The notes under the pieces were generated by a model. That model ran no database searches, was not told the origin of the DNA, and worked only from the letters and a program-made list of their open reading frames with translations. A stretch of 64,000 bases of DNA from Diphasiastrum complanatum. Taxonomy: Eukaryota > Streptophyta > Lycopodiopsida > Lycopodiales > Lycopodiaceae. Below are positions 11,621-23,079 of this stretch, one piece after another (positions within the stretch are counted from its first letter, which is position 1; each line of letters starts with the position of its first letter). The DNA is taken from positions 11,145,153 to 11,209,152 of the forward strand of contig CM055094.1 of the NCBI GenBank assembly GCA_029204225.1, read 5' to 3'. Made by a program: the position numbers and the translations under genes.

Positions 11621-12555
11621 CGCCAATAATTAGTCGTTTCTCCAAGGTTTTATTATTGTAAGATGATAGTAATGGAACAAGAAATCGACGAAAGGAAGAA
11701 GTCAACACTGAATAAAATAAAACTTGCAATGTCTTTGGATTCTCTTGGTTTTCAGAGATAGACAGAATTTGCACAAGCTACTCAGAGCTTTAGTCAAAGA
11801 TAGAGTGTGCAAATTTAGGTCTTACCCATAGGTTTTTATGGGTATGACCTAAATTTCTTTCAAAGTTTTTGTGATTTCAAACTTTAAACTTGTTTATCTG
11901 ACAGTGGGCAAGTTTGAAATGTTGTGTGAGATTTTCAAAAATAGTTCAAATAGGTGTGCAAATTTGTTTTGTCCAAAAATTACAAAATTAACGTTGTCTG
12001 CTCAAAATCGCAACTCTTTTGATCGGAAGGAATTTGCACAAGGCCCTAAGAATTCGTGCAAGACGTTCTCAATCGATTAGGATAGTGGGCGAATTTTGTC
12101 TTGATGATATTTGTTGAAAATTTTGGGTAAAGTTGATGTTTTTGGACAATTTTCAGCTCCAGAGAATTCGCACAGGGGTCAGAGAGGTTTGGCATTGTTT
12201 TTTTTGGACTATGTATGGTGGGTGAGTTTATCTGAACTGATTTGGGATGTGATAGTTGTCAAAGAATAGGTCAGAACAATTGTTTGGGATATTTTCTGAT
12301 CAAAAATTCGCACCGAGTGCTCGTTCAAATTCTGTGCAGATGGGCGAATTCTGTTGGTGAGGTTTGTTGCCAAAAAAAGAACTGCAAAAGACAACATAAA
12401 AACTTAAAACTTAAAAACACTAAACTAAGTCTCTTGGTTCTTTCCCGGATCCTAAATGATGTGACAAGGTAACGTAAATAGAAGGTGGTAATGTAGTAGA
12501 AGCTGATAATGTAACGGAAAGGAAAAAGCTAAGAAACAATAGTATGATGAATAGA
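11621..12555 (-). other. Gypsy element leader, non-coding
   Basis: Lies between the primer site (12556-12570) and the gag start in minus-strand sense, so probably a long untranslated leader. It contains about ten scattered variants of GAATTCGCAC / GTGCGAATT (for example near 11766, 12030, 12163, 12305, 12345). No coding sequence recognised. Confidence 0.5.
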
Positions 12556-12570
12556 GCGGCAACGACGCCA
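12556..12570 (-). other. Primer binding site, gypsy type
   Basis: On the minus strand this reads TGGCGTCGTTGCCGC, close to TGGCGCCGTTGCCGGGGA, the primer site common to many plant gypsy elements (Tat/Athila-like groups). It is upstream of the gag fragment in the same orientation, which supports a real element start. Confidence 0.6.
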
Positions 12571-13280
12571 ATGCTGTGCTTTTAATTTCTTTCTATGTTC
12601 TATTATGGCGGTCTCCCATCGAAGAGAATTAAAATGATCCTAAAATGCGTTGTGTAGGATGATTACGAGTAGGATCCACTCTATTCATGGTTTCTATTGT
12701 TTGCTTATGGGTTCTTCTATGGTGGTCTCCCAACTAGAAGAGGACTACAAATGGAGGAATGAATAAACTACAACAAGGCGGTCTCCCTACTAGTGTGATG
12801 CAAATGGACTAAACAATTCCTAAACTAACTCCACAAGGGAATGGAAGCAAAGTGAACGAAGGTAATCCCATAATAACATTCACACAAATTAACCAAATGA
12901 GGAAAGCTTAGTGGGGCTCGAGCACCTACCACCAAGTATTCTATCCACAATTGGGAACACGAGTTGCATGCACAAAATATCACAAAAGTGACTTTATTAT
13001 CACAATGCTTATACAAGTGTCGTTGGAGGCCCAAATCCACTCCCATATATGGAAAGAGTGGTGGGCCTAAGCTTAAACATGCTTATGGGACTAAGTCCAA
13101 ACTTAAAGCTAATTAACTTGTGCACTTACACTAACTTAGAATTAAACTTAACTTGAACTTAGGAATTAACTTAACTTAAGAATAAAATCTTAAACTTGGA
13201 CTTTCTAAGTTGAACCATTACAAATGATTGTTTGTAATAGTTAAACTTAAATAGTAAAAGGTCTAAGCATAAGATTTTCC
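12571..13280 (-). repeat. Probable 5' LTR of the gypsy element
   Basis: Sequence just outside the primer site. It includes three copies of GGYGGTCTCCC (12607-12617, 12721-12731 region, 12776-12786) and a run of AACTTA-rich sequence at 13090-13210. A segment near 12910 (GGGGCTCGAGCACCTACC) resembles 15018 (GAGCCCGAGCACCTTCC), suggesting a related LTR beside the chromovirus. The outer boundary is a guess; no second copy confirms it. Confidence 0.4.
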
Positions 13281-15000
13281 TAATCCAAATTTACTTGTGG
13301 GCTTACAAAACACATGCCAGAATAAATTATTTGTGCAGGTAAACATCCTAGTATTCGCTGCCCAGACAAACTTCGTTTTCCACCAGCTCGTGAAAATTGT
13401 GGCATTGAACACCATGTTAAGGATTGCCTTTCATGCTTGCACTGACACAATTGTGCTACTTCTGGGAGATTTATTGATTGACATTTGTTATGTGAGTTTG
13501 AATATGTGTTTGTAAGTCCGTAACCTATGTCGTTTTGTGATCATGTTCTTTTAGTTTGCTCATTTTTTTACTTTTCTTTTTACACACTTTTACGTTATGT
13601 TTTTTCTTGCATGTTTGTCGATCAAAGAATCTTTAAAGTACTCAGGCGTAACTTTCAGCTTCTATTTCGAAACATTCAATTATTGTACAGAGTCAGAAAG
13701 ATCACAGTCACAACAATATTACCTTGTGCACTGCCACTATCACCATACTCCATCAGATATTATCTACCGGTGTGCAGCCAACACAAATGATCTTCACAAG
13801 TGATTTTGTGAAACAAAGTACAATTCAATGTGAGAAAAAATCACTACTCATAAGACACAAGCTAGAGACCACTCACACAAGCTTCCGATCAGTATTTTTT
13901 CATGAGTGGACTCTTAAGAAACAACATACAGGTTGGAAAAAAGCAGTTAAAGGACTTCACAACAAATGTTCTATTTGGAAACCAATGGAGCACATTATCT
14001 GGCTACCAATATTATCCAACAAAAGATCCATCTTCCCAATAAGATGGAATGTTCACAAAAATCACAACCACCTTCAATAAGCAGTTGGTTTTATGTAAGC
14101 GATACAAAATCCACGCCTTTCCAGTTGTATATCCATGCCCGCTACTTCAACAAGCTCAAAAGTTGCAACGACAAAAAAATCCCGAATCTGAATGAAACTA
14201 TAGATACACAACCCCAAGGACAAATGTCATTTTCAATGGCAAACAATGATGACTCTTTGGAAAATTGTACATTGAGCATTGGTTATGAACATGTATAAAA
14301 AGACACACAAGATCCTTATCATCCCTTGTCCACACCCATTCCTTCCTCCATGTTCCACCATATAATTAATCTTGAAGCTTTACCTCACTTTTCTCATGCA
14401 TGCTTCAAGACCTCATTCCCACCCGATTGATCATTCTGAACTTGCTCTAGTTCTCACTTGAAGCATTTCGTGGAGCAGACAAGTCTACAACATCTGCAAC
14501 ATACAAATGATGCCAATTCAGAACTCACGCCAAGCCAAGACAAGCATATTATCAAAAGGAGCTTGGAGATTTTTCACAAAACAACAAGTGGTGTTCTCGT
14601 AATTAAAGAAATAGACAAGCTATTCACTTATTGACTATTCAAAGAGTACTACTTTATGCAAAAAGAAAAAAAGAAAAAAAAAAAGACGATCGTTCAAGCT
14701 CTATTCCAAGCAATCCTTCATGGAGCTCTCAATGGTACGATTGACCTCAAAGAAGTTGCAGTTAAAATTTTGCCAACATCATGTCTTCAAGAGACAACTA
14801 TGACCAACAACCCTTTGATCCATTCATTCACCTCCACCACCACCCCCCTATTCGACTCACATCTTACCACTTACTCTCATCTTCATCTCTTTACCATTCA
14901 TTCACACCTTGTGTTGTTTTCATACCATATTCAACAACCGAAGCTCTTGCACATCATCCATTGAATCCTCAGCGTGGGAAATTGGAAATACAACCCGTCA
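13281..15000. other. Gap with short unrecognised reading frames
   Basis: Several short plus-strand frames (13597-13803, 13966-14298, 14656-14964), none with a family I recognise, a convincing start context or splice-linked continuity. An A-rich tract lies at 14660-14685. I do not call a gene. Confidence 0.4.
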
Positions 15001-15555
15001 AAGAATAAAAGTCATGTGAGCCCGAGCACCTTCCGTCAAGCTATTCACCTTCCAAAGGGAACACAAGGAAATAGAGAGATCAAGTCACAAGATTGCAATT
15101 AGCATAGTTTCAATGTGTTATTTACAAGGAAAATGTCTCTCTTCTTATAGCAAGAGGGCCTTCCATAATTTTTCCAGTAACTTATGAGATTAGTCTTCTA
15201 ACTTGCTATTCTAAGTCTCAAAACTTCTAACTTAGAACTTAAGTTAAACTTGGAATCTTTTATTTCTAAGCTTAAGTTTTCTAACTTGAGTTTCCTAGTT
15301 TTAAAGTTTAGAACTTATTACGCTTCTACTTATGGTCTTATAACACACATGCTATAAAGTTCTCAACCAAGGATCCTATTCTAAGCTTGTCAAAACAAAC
15401 AACCACTACCAATCCACCATCATGAGTTTAGGCTTACAACCATTAATTATGACCTTGTACACATATGGGTTCCAATTCTCTTATAGTCACAATTAACTTA
15501 CGGGTTGTTGGTCTACTGATCTCTAGCGTGGACACACTACTCGAGACCAATCATG
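15001..15555 (-). repeat. Probable LTR/3' end of chromovirus
   Basis: Directly downstream, in minus-strand sense, of the chromovirus C-terminus. Contains AACTTA-rich sequence (15180-15310) like that at 13090-13210 and the segment CTCAACCAAGGATCCTATTC (15359-15378) that recurs at 19785-19804. Boundaries are not proven. Confidence 0.4.
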
Positions 15556-15559
15556 GGCA

Positions 15560-16800
15560 TGACATTCTTCGCCTCTTATTCAAGTTCTGTCCTCAAAACT
15601 TAAAGCTAGGAAAGTTCTTCCTTAAGCTCTCTTCCTGTTACTAGGAATCATCATCGTTTGTGCGACTCTTCCATCGAACCAGATACTTGGTAACTATACG
15701 ATTTCTCAATTGTTTAGTTCTTGTATCCAAGATCCTTCCAAGTTCAAGTCAAGACACACTCGATGACTTATCCAATAGGTCCAATTGGTCCCTAGAACCA
15801 AGATACAGCCTTTCACGTAGACTCACATGAGTCAGCTTACGTGAAAACTCGGATGCACTGGAGTTCCTTTAGGGAGGTTCAATTGGAAAGCTAAGGATTT
15901 GATCTTTTTCAAGATCTGATACGATTGTCTATATCTAGGGGACAATTTGTAATGCGTGCTGCTACGCATTATACTAGAATCCTTCGGGATTCTTCAATAT
16001 AGCCAGACCCCCATTTAAAAGTCTTGAGGCGATTATTTCAGATTAGCATAATGTCGGTCCCTATCTTGGGTACACTAGACATTCTCACGTGCTATCCGTA
16101 GCATTTCCTGCATATAATGTAGGAAATCAGCTACCTTCTGAAACTTGATCGCACGAGTTTCTACTGAAATGAGTGATATAGATTCAAGATTGTACATAAG
16201 TATGAATGGGTTATAACCGGTAGCCAAATGCTTACTATAACTTAATCTCCATCAAGAAAAACTTCCTCTTCAAGAAGATTGCAATCAAAATGCAAATATT
16301 ATCTGATCATTTAATCACGCAGGTAGTCCTTCTCTTAAACAATCAAGTATAACTAGAATCAGAACTATGATTCGTCAATCATAATTCATCGGATTCTTGT
16401 CCTACACTCAATAAGAGAATGTGATACCCTAGCATAGGCAACTCAATCAAGGTTGGATACACTTCCCAATGAGATTGCCACCGAAAAATATGCTCGAAGC
16501 ATTTTCTCCCCCACCTGATTTGTTCTTTCCATCTGACCAATGGTCAGAAGAACTTAAGCTCAGAGTCGTCTCTAGTTTAGCGAATACGGTCGACCAAAAG
16601 TGACTGGTAAACCTTGGATCGCAATCATTCACAATGTCATTTGGTAATTTGTGACGCTCTACAACTACTAGAGCAAAATCATATGTATTTTTAGCAATCT
16701 TTACCCAATAAACATAGCCGATCTGGTAAGATGGCCAGTCATTACCAAAATTCCACTATCCTATTTATTCATCAAAGGTAATCTTACCATGATCTAAGTC
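15560..16800 (-). pseudogene. Chromovirus (Ty3/gypsy) integrase and chromodomain
   Basis: Broken minus-strand coding sequence of a chromodomain-bearing gypsy element. In 5' to 3' sense: integrase core with ILVMTGHLTRSAMFIG (~16720-16770), ERHKLPNDIVNDCDPRFTSH (~16585-16670; usual SDRDPRF) and TTLSLSSSDHWSDG; then ATGYNPFILMY (~16225), FLHYMQEMLRIARENV (~16100), YQILKKI and LNLPKGTPVHPSFHVS (~15840-15930); then a chromodomain-like KYLVRWKSRTNDDDS (~15641-15725) and a C-terminal EDRT followed by GEECHAHDW (~15560-15610). The catalytic region is damaged (SDRD to NDCD) and there are many stops and frameshifts. In the family the chromodomain guides insertion to particular chromatin. RT upstream is not clearly readable. 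Confidence 0.75.
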
Positions 16801-17879
16801 CTCTCTTATTGATCAAGTATATCCTAGAGTCTGAGTTATGATTCTCTAATCACAACTCTTCAGATTCTTGAGACCATACCATATCATAAGAGTGCATCAC
16901 AATTCTTAGAAAACACATGATTTGTTCCAAAAAGTCGTCCTTTCCATCAAGAAAGTTTCAGACTTTTCCAACTCACTAACGATGCCTATATAAGGATTGT
17001 AATCTAAGAACGCCATTACTTACTTAAGATTCACTGGAACTTCATTACGTGAAGCTCTAACTTTTGGCTACCCTCAACTATCCAACTCTCTTGAAGTCTT
17101 CTGGGATAGCATTCCATCTTTTCCAATCTGAAAATGATAAGCCCAAAAGTTCTTGTGTATTCTATGCACATAAAATTTTAAATGAATCCAAAATTGACCC
17201 ATAAAGGTTGCGACTTATAAGCAATACATTTCATCAACAATATTCATAAATAAGATCATGTTGTTGATTTCAACAACTAACTCAGAAGCAGTGCTCCTAA
17301 CTCGGTTAGCTGTATTGGATTTAGAAAATATTTAAATGTCTAGGTGTGGTACCAAACCACCACATTTAATCTGCTTCTACATCTATTCTAGGTCAATAAG
17401 TAATTCTCAATGAGAAATTACTATATTCTAGTGAGAAATTGTCTCTATACAATTCTCATCAATATGCCTATGTTTCAATGACTAGTTTATGCATGCTTAT
17501 AAACTTAGTCCAAGGAATCCTTTGTAGATCCACAGAATTACAAAAAGGTTTTATGATCACACAAAGATTCGCTACATAGCATATCTCTACAGATATCACC
17601 TTATCTGTACACAATATTTTTTTAACCGAGAATCCTGTAATTCGGTTATCCTCTAAGAGAGAATATTTCTCAAAGAGTGATATTTCACAACCAAAATTTC
17701 AACTGGAGATAATCAAAAGAATATATTGTTAGCATGAATATACTTCCTTGCATCAACCCATGGATCTCAATCCTCACTAAGATCAAGTTGATTAACACCA
17801 ACAAGGAACAGTTTCAACAAACCACTATCTTGCAATAGAATTCCCTAGTTCTGACACAAATCAATTGGACTTGTAATCA
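16801..17879. other. Decayed sequence, possibly chromovirus RT/RNase H
   Basis: Expected place of RT and RNase H of the minus-strand chromovirus. A weak RNase H-like phrase (FESRRLQES near 17080) is visible on the minus strand, but I cannot follow RT motifs. Otherwise nothing recognised. Confidence 0.25.
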
Positions 17880-18290
17880 ACAACTCTTCTACTACAAGAG
17901 TGTTTTTTTATTTTCCTTCTCTTACATCTTCAAACCAGATATCTACTATAGTCCCTAAAGGATTTTTGTAGTATCAAAATATCCTATCATTTCTAATTTT
18001 AGAAACAGATTCGTCATTTATCATATTTCTCTTGGAATCTATGATAGATGTTTCTTCTTGATAACTTTCTTTGTTTTCTACTTCTCCCCTTTTTAACAAG
18101 AAACAACACGAGTTTCCAAGGGGTGCATATCAGTCTAGATTTGCCCTAGAAGAAGTTCCAGAGAAGAAATTCAAGAAAAAATTTAAAATCAAGAAAGGTG
18201 TTGCATCATCGTAATCAAATACTGATAATGTTTCAACACTTTTGTAAATGACTTTCAAAAGAGCTTCTTCGTTACCAACATTGAGAATTG
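17880..18290 (-). repeat. Inverted repeat, left arm
   Basis: Reverse complement closely matches 19395-19790. In minus-strand sense both arms read SVFDYxDATPFL, then FFLNFF, then a shared stop after NLD, followed by YAPLGNSCCFLLK and KESYQEE. The repeated reading suggests an old coding segment of a mobile element, but I do not recognise the protein. Confidence 0.8.
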
Positions 18291-19394
18291 ACCTGCAAAT
18301 CAAAAAAGGACTTATTGAAGATTCATGCAAGGAAAAAATTTAAAAAATGAATCCATTAACCATTTCTGTGACATCGTCCAAGGTCCACAGGTAATGAAAA
18401 TTACTTTCCAAGGAATCACAAGAAATCAGGTTAATAAATGTTTAAGAAATTCACAAATATATTCTTAATATAAAGAAATATCTTGCGGGTTTATGGTTTT
18501 GTAAATTTGAAATATCCAAAAGGGGTCATGACCAATACCTCAAATTTCTGACAAAACACCCATTTTATGACCCATAGTATTTGGCATCATTTAGATTTAC
18601 GACTTTACTATGGTCAATTACTATGGTCAAACTAATCCAGTTAGTTTTAGATCTTCATTTTGGAATCGCATATGTCCCATACCACAGGTTCTTCCTCCAC
18701 GAAGGCCCTCCACTTCCTGATCAAAACATCTCAAAATCCCGACTGATATGAATGGTTCATAAATCGATTGAGACTAACATCACCGGTACCATTAAAGTTC
18801 TTGAGAATTTCACATTCCAAATTCAGAGTACCAATTCCAACTTGCTAAGAATGAGTGGGAATAAACTCATAATTTTTACCGGCTTCTCTAGTTCTTGTTT
18901 TCTTAGTGTGTTGCTACGCCTCAGCTTCAAGATTATCAAAAAAACTATTTTTTTAAACTATTTTTAGTCTTTTTCATCTTAGGCTTCAGGCTCGTATGGC
19001 CGTGCGTGCTTTTTTGCGAGGCAACCATGGTGCTATCATAGGCTTTGGCCTCACGGATAGCATCTTTCAAAAATTGGAAGATATTCCATTTGCACTCGTT
19101 TTAATAATCGGTTGGCAGTCTATGAAATTTGAACTATCACTGTGCCAATTTTCTTCTAAAAAGTGGCACCTTGGACAAAAAATCCAAGAACTCCTGGACA
19201 TAGGTGTCCAATTCTTGGTTGTCCATTTTGCAGTTAATAAAGCAAATTTTCAATCAGAATCATCAATTGTGACTAAAGCCTTACGGAATTTCCACCTAGG
19301 AATCCAACTTAAGTCACCGGCTTCATGGGGTACCGAAGTTGTCGATGACTGGGTAAACCGTTAATCAAGCTATTTTAGCTTGCACAATGTCCCA
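18291..19394. other. Spacer between inverted repeat arms
   Basis: About 1.1 kb with no recognised gene. A plus-strand frame at 18996-19364 has no known motif. Weak arm similarity may continue inward near 18370 and 19330. Confidence 0.4.
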
Positions 19395-19790
19395 GAGGAA
19401 AGAAGCTCGTTTGAAAGTCATTCACAAAAATGTTGGGACATTATCAGTATTTGATTACAATGATGCAACACCTTTTTTGACTTTAAAGTTTTTCTTGAAT
19501 TTCTTCTTTGAAACTTCTCTAACGACAAATCTAGATTGATATGCACCCCTTGGAAACTCGTGTTGTTTCCTGTTAAAAGGGGGAGAAGTAGGAAGCAAAG
19601 AAAGTTATCAAGAAGAAATATCTATCATAGATTTCAAGAGGAATTTGATAGATGACGGATCTGTTTTTAAAATCAGAAATGATAGTATATTTTCATACTA
19701 AAGAAATCCTTTAGGGATTATAGTAGATATCTGGTTTGAATATGTAAGAGAAGGAAATTAAGAAACACTCTTGTAATATAAAGTCCTCAA
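19395..19790 (+). repeat. Inverted repeat, right arm
   Basis: Partner of 17880-18290. Anchor similarities: TTATCAGTATTTGATTAC (19444 region), ATATGCACCCCTTGGAAACT (19539 region) and GATATCTGGTTTGAA (19726 region). It runs directly into CTCAACCAAGGATCCTATTC, which is also at 15359 in the same orientation. Confidence 0.8.
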
Positions 19791-20027
19791 CCAAGGATCC
19801 TATTCTAAGCATGCCAAAACATGCAATCACAAAGGGTACAGATGGTGGACAAACCAACCCAACCAATCCTAGATCGAACGGATCTATTTCCCAAGCTATT
19901 GATCAATCTCAAAGAGGAATGAGGCATCACACCAACAGCATACGGCTACTAGTCTCACAATCAAGGATACACTAGTGAGAGCCCATTAGATATACTTATA
20001 CCCTCCAAGGCCCATGCACCACTAGTA

Positions 20028-20900
20028 GTGCACTGTGATACCTCACTGGACACCTCTGCAGCCTATCTAGGCCACGTCATCCAGTTCCTCAAACTAATAG
20101 ACACTTCTCCATGTGAAAGTTGTATAATCAGCAAGCATGCAAGAAGTCCGTTCATTTCAGACTCAGGTCATACTTTCAAAGGCCTGCTCGATCTCATACA
20201 TAGCGACGTCTGTGGCCCGATGCAGACTACTTCCAAAGGGAGAGCTCTATACCTCCTAACCTTCATCGATGACTTCTCTCGAAGGATTGCAACCTACTTT
20301 CTGAAGAACAGATCAAAGGCATTCAAGTTCTTCATGCAGTTCAAGGCGTCTGTTGAAAATCAGACTCAGAGGAAGATTAAAGCTCTGCGCATAGATGGAG
20401 GGGGAGAATTTATCTCCATCAAATTTAAAGAGTTCTGCAAGGCCAATAGAATACATCAACAATTCACAACGAGCTACTCACCTCATTCCAATGATGTAGC
20501 TAAACGGAAGATTCAGACACTTATCGAAAGTGCCAAGAGCATGCTGGCCCATGCCTCTCTTCCAAAGACATTTAAGCAAAAGCCGTTGCTACAGCCGCCT
20601 ACCTACAAAATCGATCCATTACCAAAGCCTTGAATGGCAAGACACCTTATCCATTGCCTCCACCACCTACTGCCACCATCCCACCATTGCCTCCACCACC
20701 TACTGCCACATCCACACCATCTATTACACTTAATATGGGCTTTGATATTACTATTCAAAAAACCATCCCTCGTACATACTTTCACCCTACTTGACTTCTC
20801 AGTCAACGTAGATGATTTTGTATTACATTTCCAAACACAATCCACCATTGTGACAACTATTCCAATCCACTCTTCTCCTCCAAGGACTAATTCTCCTCAA
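20028..20900 (+). pseudogene. Copia integrase fragment with Pro-rich linker
   Basis: Integrase core of a copia element: CESC zinc site, LLDLIHSDVCGP (D60), TFIDDFSRR, RIDGGGEF (D123, with the usual Asn after it changed to Gly), then NDVAKRKIQTL where NGVAERKN is expected: the catalytic Glu is Lys159. Near 20577 the frame shifts and continues as AAYLQNRSITKALNGKTPYP, then an unusual run of proline (PLPPPPTATIPPLPPPPTAT) built from an 11-codon repeat (20651, 20684). A Ser/Pro-rich stretch follows. RT is absent. Non-functional remnant. Confidence 0.8.
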
Positions 20901-21313
20901 CATTCTTCTCCAAAACCCCAATCACCTCCACCTTCATTTTCTCAAAATCCATCTTCTCTACAATTTCCAGATCTTCTTGCATATAACCTTATGCCATACC
21001 CCAATTATGGACGACCCTTCCCTGATATCGGATTTTGGGACCAATTACCACTAGTGGCCCAAAAGATAGTGTGGTTGGTCAATGAATTGCAATACAACAT
21101 TTTCAGCATGTTGTCAGCGCACCATGCACAAAGGCAGGTAAGTGTATTTGGAGCATCCAAGTGGTGGAGCCATTTCATAGCTTCAGCAAGATCCAACAAA
21201 GTTGATGGCTGATCTCAATCAACAACAGCTGCAGATCTAGACCCTCAATGCACAAATCTAGTAGCAGCATCAAATGATTGGCCACCTCCAGAACCAGATC
21301 CAACTTAAGGATA
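20901..21313 (+). other. Unassigned sequence with Ser/Pro-rich frame
   Basis: Reading through 20901-21212 gives SPPRTNSPQHSSPKPQSPPP, then a segment PFPDIGFWDQLPL without recognised homology. It may be linker of the preceding copia fragment or another element. No function assigned. Confidence 0.3.
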
Positions 21314-22123
21314 AGCAAGAGAGGAGAGGATTCTAGTAGCATTAAAATGGAATATGGAAATGTAGTAGGACGAGTTTCTATAGGTACTTATAGCCTCCAG
21401 ATGCTTGGAAATATTCCATCCAAACCCTAGTACACTTCTAAACTTCAAACACCATGCACTACTCCACATGTCATAATTGGTGTGTCTGGGCCCTCTCAAG
21501 ATTATTAATTACAGAATTGGCCTTGAACGGAATTTTGAGACATAACTAACAAAATTGAACACTGGAGTGTCAAATATCCACGCCAAGGAGCTACATAGTA
21601 AAAGTTGCAATGTCCAATGCTTACAAGAAGCAAAGGATGATGCTAAGTGGGAGTTGGAAGTGGCACCTTCGAAGGAGTTGAAGGGCTCAATCAGAGCTAA
21701 CCAAGCTCTTTTTGCATGTTTGTCCTCTTACAAGTAGATGATCTATTCCTTTTGTTATAATCAAATTGAAAACATAGTTTTGATAGCTAATAGTAAGGGG
21801 GCAACACATCCAACACTAGTTAACAATAACTAAATATTGCCAATGGCAGGTGGGCAACACATTTCGCACTAGCTAGCACTAACTAAAGGTTGCTAATAGT
21901 AGGTGCTAGACCCATCCAAGTGACAAAGCATACACGAAATACAAGCCACAAAATACACACACACAGAGATGTGCGCGTGTAGGCAAATGTGACTTGCGTG
22001 TGTTAAGATTTGACATCTTTTATAAGGTGAAAGTGATGCTCTACATGTTCTTTGGCTCTAAAATAAGCCTTGCAAAAATTTTCTACCAAACTTTGAAATA
22101 GAGTTATTATAGTATGAAAACAA
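21314..22123 (+). repeat. Dispersed repeat, copy B (~0.81 kb)
   Basis: Second copy of the repeat at 8173-9094, same orientation, lacking about 40 and about 80 bases present in copy A. Retains the internal GGGCAACACAT tandem unit. Confidence 0.85.
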
Positions 22124-22543
22124 TCCACGTTCTATTTATTATTCAAATTGAAGTGTATTGTGTGAGTGATGTTGTAATATAGAGTAGTATTCATGTGATT
22201 TGCACTTTTCAATTTGCCATTTTAAAACATATTTTTGCACATAAATGTGGAAATTCTTAATATTTCATTGCCTTTCAAATGAGCTAGAATGTGATGTGGA
22301 AATTCTTCTTGCATTTACGATCCATAATCTAATTTTGAGAAGAGAAAACATCCATATTAAAGGTTAATGACCCCTAACATTCGACTTCCATCAACTTTGG
22401 ATGAAAGTTTATTCATAATATTTTATGCCTTTCAAATGGACTTTGATGAGCAAAAATAGAAAATTTTAGCTAATGAAACTTGGAGGTAGGGCGTGGCGAC
22501 ATCAATCATGTCGGGGTGGTGAGTGCTTGAGAGCATCGTTCAA
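22124..22543. other. Gap upstream of the H2A.X promoter
   Basis: AT-rich, no recognised gene or element. Confidence 0.5.
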
Positions 22544-22661
22544 CATCCACCACCGTCGGATAAAGAAACATCACACCCACACTTCCCCATACCTTCTCCC
22601 AGCATCCACCACCGTCGGATAAAGAAACATCACACTCACACTTCCGCATAGCTTCTCCCCA
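22544..22661 (+). repeat. 59-bp tandem duplication
   Basis: Two units (22544-22602 and 22603-22661) beginning CATCCACCACCGTCGGATAA, differing at only a few positions. About 340 bases upstream of the H2A.X TATA box. Confidence 0.9.
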
Positions 22662-22885
22662 CATATCGAGGAGAGAATACAAAGACTAGAACATGAGCAT
22701 TGAATCAAATCATGACAAGCACATGAAAACTAAGACATACATTAGCTCACATCTTCATTCAACGTTAAAGGCCAAGAATAGTTATTTCAACTCTTCTAGA
22801 CCCAGGAAATTAGAATGTCAAATGTGAAGCCGTCAAGTGGCAGATACTTACTCGCCGACTCTCGGGATTCGCCGATCTCCTCAGG

Positions 22886-22903
22886 TTCGGATCGATGACG
22901 TGG
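22886..22903 (-). promoter_or_regulatory. Plant histone type I promoter element
   Basis: On the minus strand this reads CCACGTCATCGATCCGAA. The plant histone type I element is CCACGTCANCGATCCGCG (hexamer ACGTCA joined to a reversed octamer); all positions but the last two agree. Such elements drive S-phase expression of plant histone genes. It lies about 65 bases upstream of the TATA box. Confidence 0.75.
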
Positions 22904-22915
22904 CGGAGCAGGCAA

Positions 22916-22933
22916 CCAGGATCAATGACGTGT
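22916..22933 (-). promoter_or_regulatory. Second, weaker type I-like element
   Basis: Minus strand ACACGTCATTGATCCTGG: hexamer ACGTCA intact, octamer part diverged. Its hexamer is exactly 30 bases from that of the first element. Confidence 0.5.
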
Positions 22934-22952
22934 CCTAGGGCTTCATCCTCCC

Positions 22953-22959
22953 TATATAA
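22953..22959 (+). promoter_or_regulatory. TATA box of H2A.X
   Basis: TATATAA within CCTATATAAGG, 121 bases before the ATG and just downstream of the two histone hexamers. Transcription would start near 22985. Confidence 0.75.
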
Positions 22960-23079
22960 GGAAACAAGGGAGCTCGGTTTAGTCGAGATTTGTGCTGGGC
23001 GAAGGCGAAGTCGAAGTCGAAGTCGAGCATTTGATCTTCGTTTTTCTCTGTTTTTCGTCGCGATCCTTGATTTGGGATC

